A DNA stretch of 38,852 bases. Origin: an uncultured Holosporaceae bacterium (lineage in GTDB: Bacteria > Pseudomonadota > Alphaproteobacteria > RUG11792). Position 1 is the stretch's first letter, and every line of letters starts with the position of its first letter. Below are positions 38,846-38,852 of this stretch, piece after piece. The stretch is taken from positions 1 to 38,852 of the forward strand of contig CAMYPB010000001.1 in NCBI GenBank assembly GCA_947285985.1, in the 5' to 3' direction. Position numbers and translations under genes: made by a program. The notes under the pieces are model-generated. The model had not been told where the DNA came from, did not search any database, and was given only the letters and a program-made list of their open reading frames with translations.

Positions 38846-38852
38846 TGTTTTT

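Noticed and set aside
1..38852. CRISPR arrays, insertion sequences and transposases
   Set aside because: No regularly spaced direct repeats and no transposase-like protein or terminal inverted repeats were found.

Overview
The window is a stretch of chromosome, AT-rich and densely coded, from what looks like an obligately intracellular alphaproteobacterium. I infer the Holosporales/Rickettsiales kind from four things together: a Tlc-type ATP/ADP translocase (28825-30381), alphaproteobacterial markers (a TIGR02300 zinc-ribbon protein, a Tim44-domain protein, separate GlyQ and GlyS subunits), a dcw cluster trimmed to rsmH-ftsL-ftsI, and an isolated HK97-fold capsid gene of the gene-transfer-agent type. 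No species can be named from the sequence alone.

Layout. 1-886: bidirectional terminator and a secreted ankyrin-like protein (-). 887-3173: mreB-yggT-rsmA (+). 3241-3886: rpsF-rpsR (-) behind two overlapping consensus promoters. 4106-4592: tRNA-Gln(UUG) and HU (+). 4600-7344: grpE-cysS-pgpA-DUF167 operon (-). 7486-8388: RluC/RluD-type pseudouridine synthase (+). 8582-11599: rsmH-ftsL-ftsI (+). 11695-13754: TIGR02300-trpS-trmD (+). 14004-14372: rplS. 14541-15287: secreted orphan. 15360-16683: two-gene unit (-) of a coiled-coil 93-aa protein and an HK97/GTA-like major capsid protein. 16772-18558: tRNA-Val(CAC) and pyk. 18619-20772: full-length Rel/Spo (-). 20989-24261: secreted orphan and leuS. 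24369-26396: dnaX and a secreted Cys-rich orphan. 26445-26882: RNase P RNA. 26912-30381: Tim44-domain protein, Sua5/TsaC and the ATP/ADP translocase. 30512-31706: secreted thioredoxin-like protein and tRNA-Arg(ACG) (-). 31873-35588: small acidic protein, gltX and a broken priA (+). 35809-38735: glyQ-glyS (+). A perfect Shine-Dalgarno at the right edge shows that another + strand gene starts just outside.

Most of the window is core translation, envelope and replication machinery; five aminoacyl-tRNA synthetases (Cys, Trp, Leu, Glu, Gly) lie within 39 kb. Between these blocks sit single-gene islands with signal peptides and no recognisable domain or only ankyrin/thioredoxin folds, some with their own recognisable promoter, which are candidate periplasmic or host-facing proteins. 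ATP import (tlc) coexists with pyruvate kinase and with a Rel/Spo enzyme.

Most worth a second look: the lone capsid gene, which lacks an N-terminal scaffold domain and is preceded by a coiled-coil partner gene; a 16-bp element (ATAAAATTTTATGGGC) present three times, twice at the same distance upstream of a synthetase promoter; and priA, inactivated by two independent lesions. Promoters follow a readable pattern (TTGnnn, about 17 nt, then TAGAAT, TATAAT or TATTAT), so many could be placed by eye.
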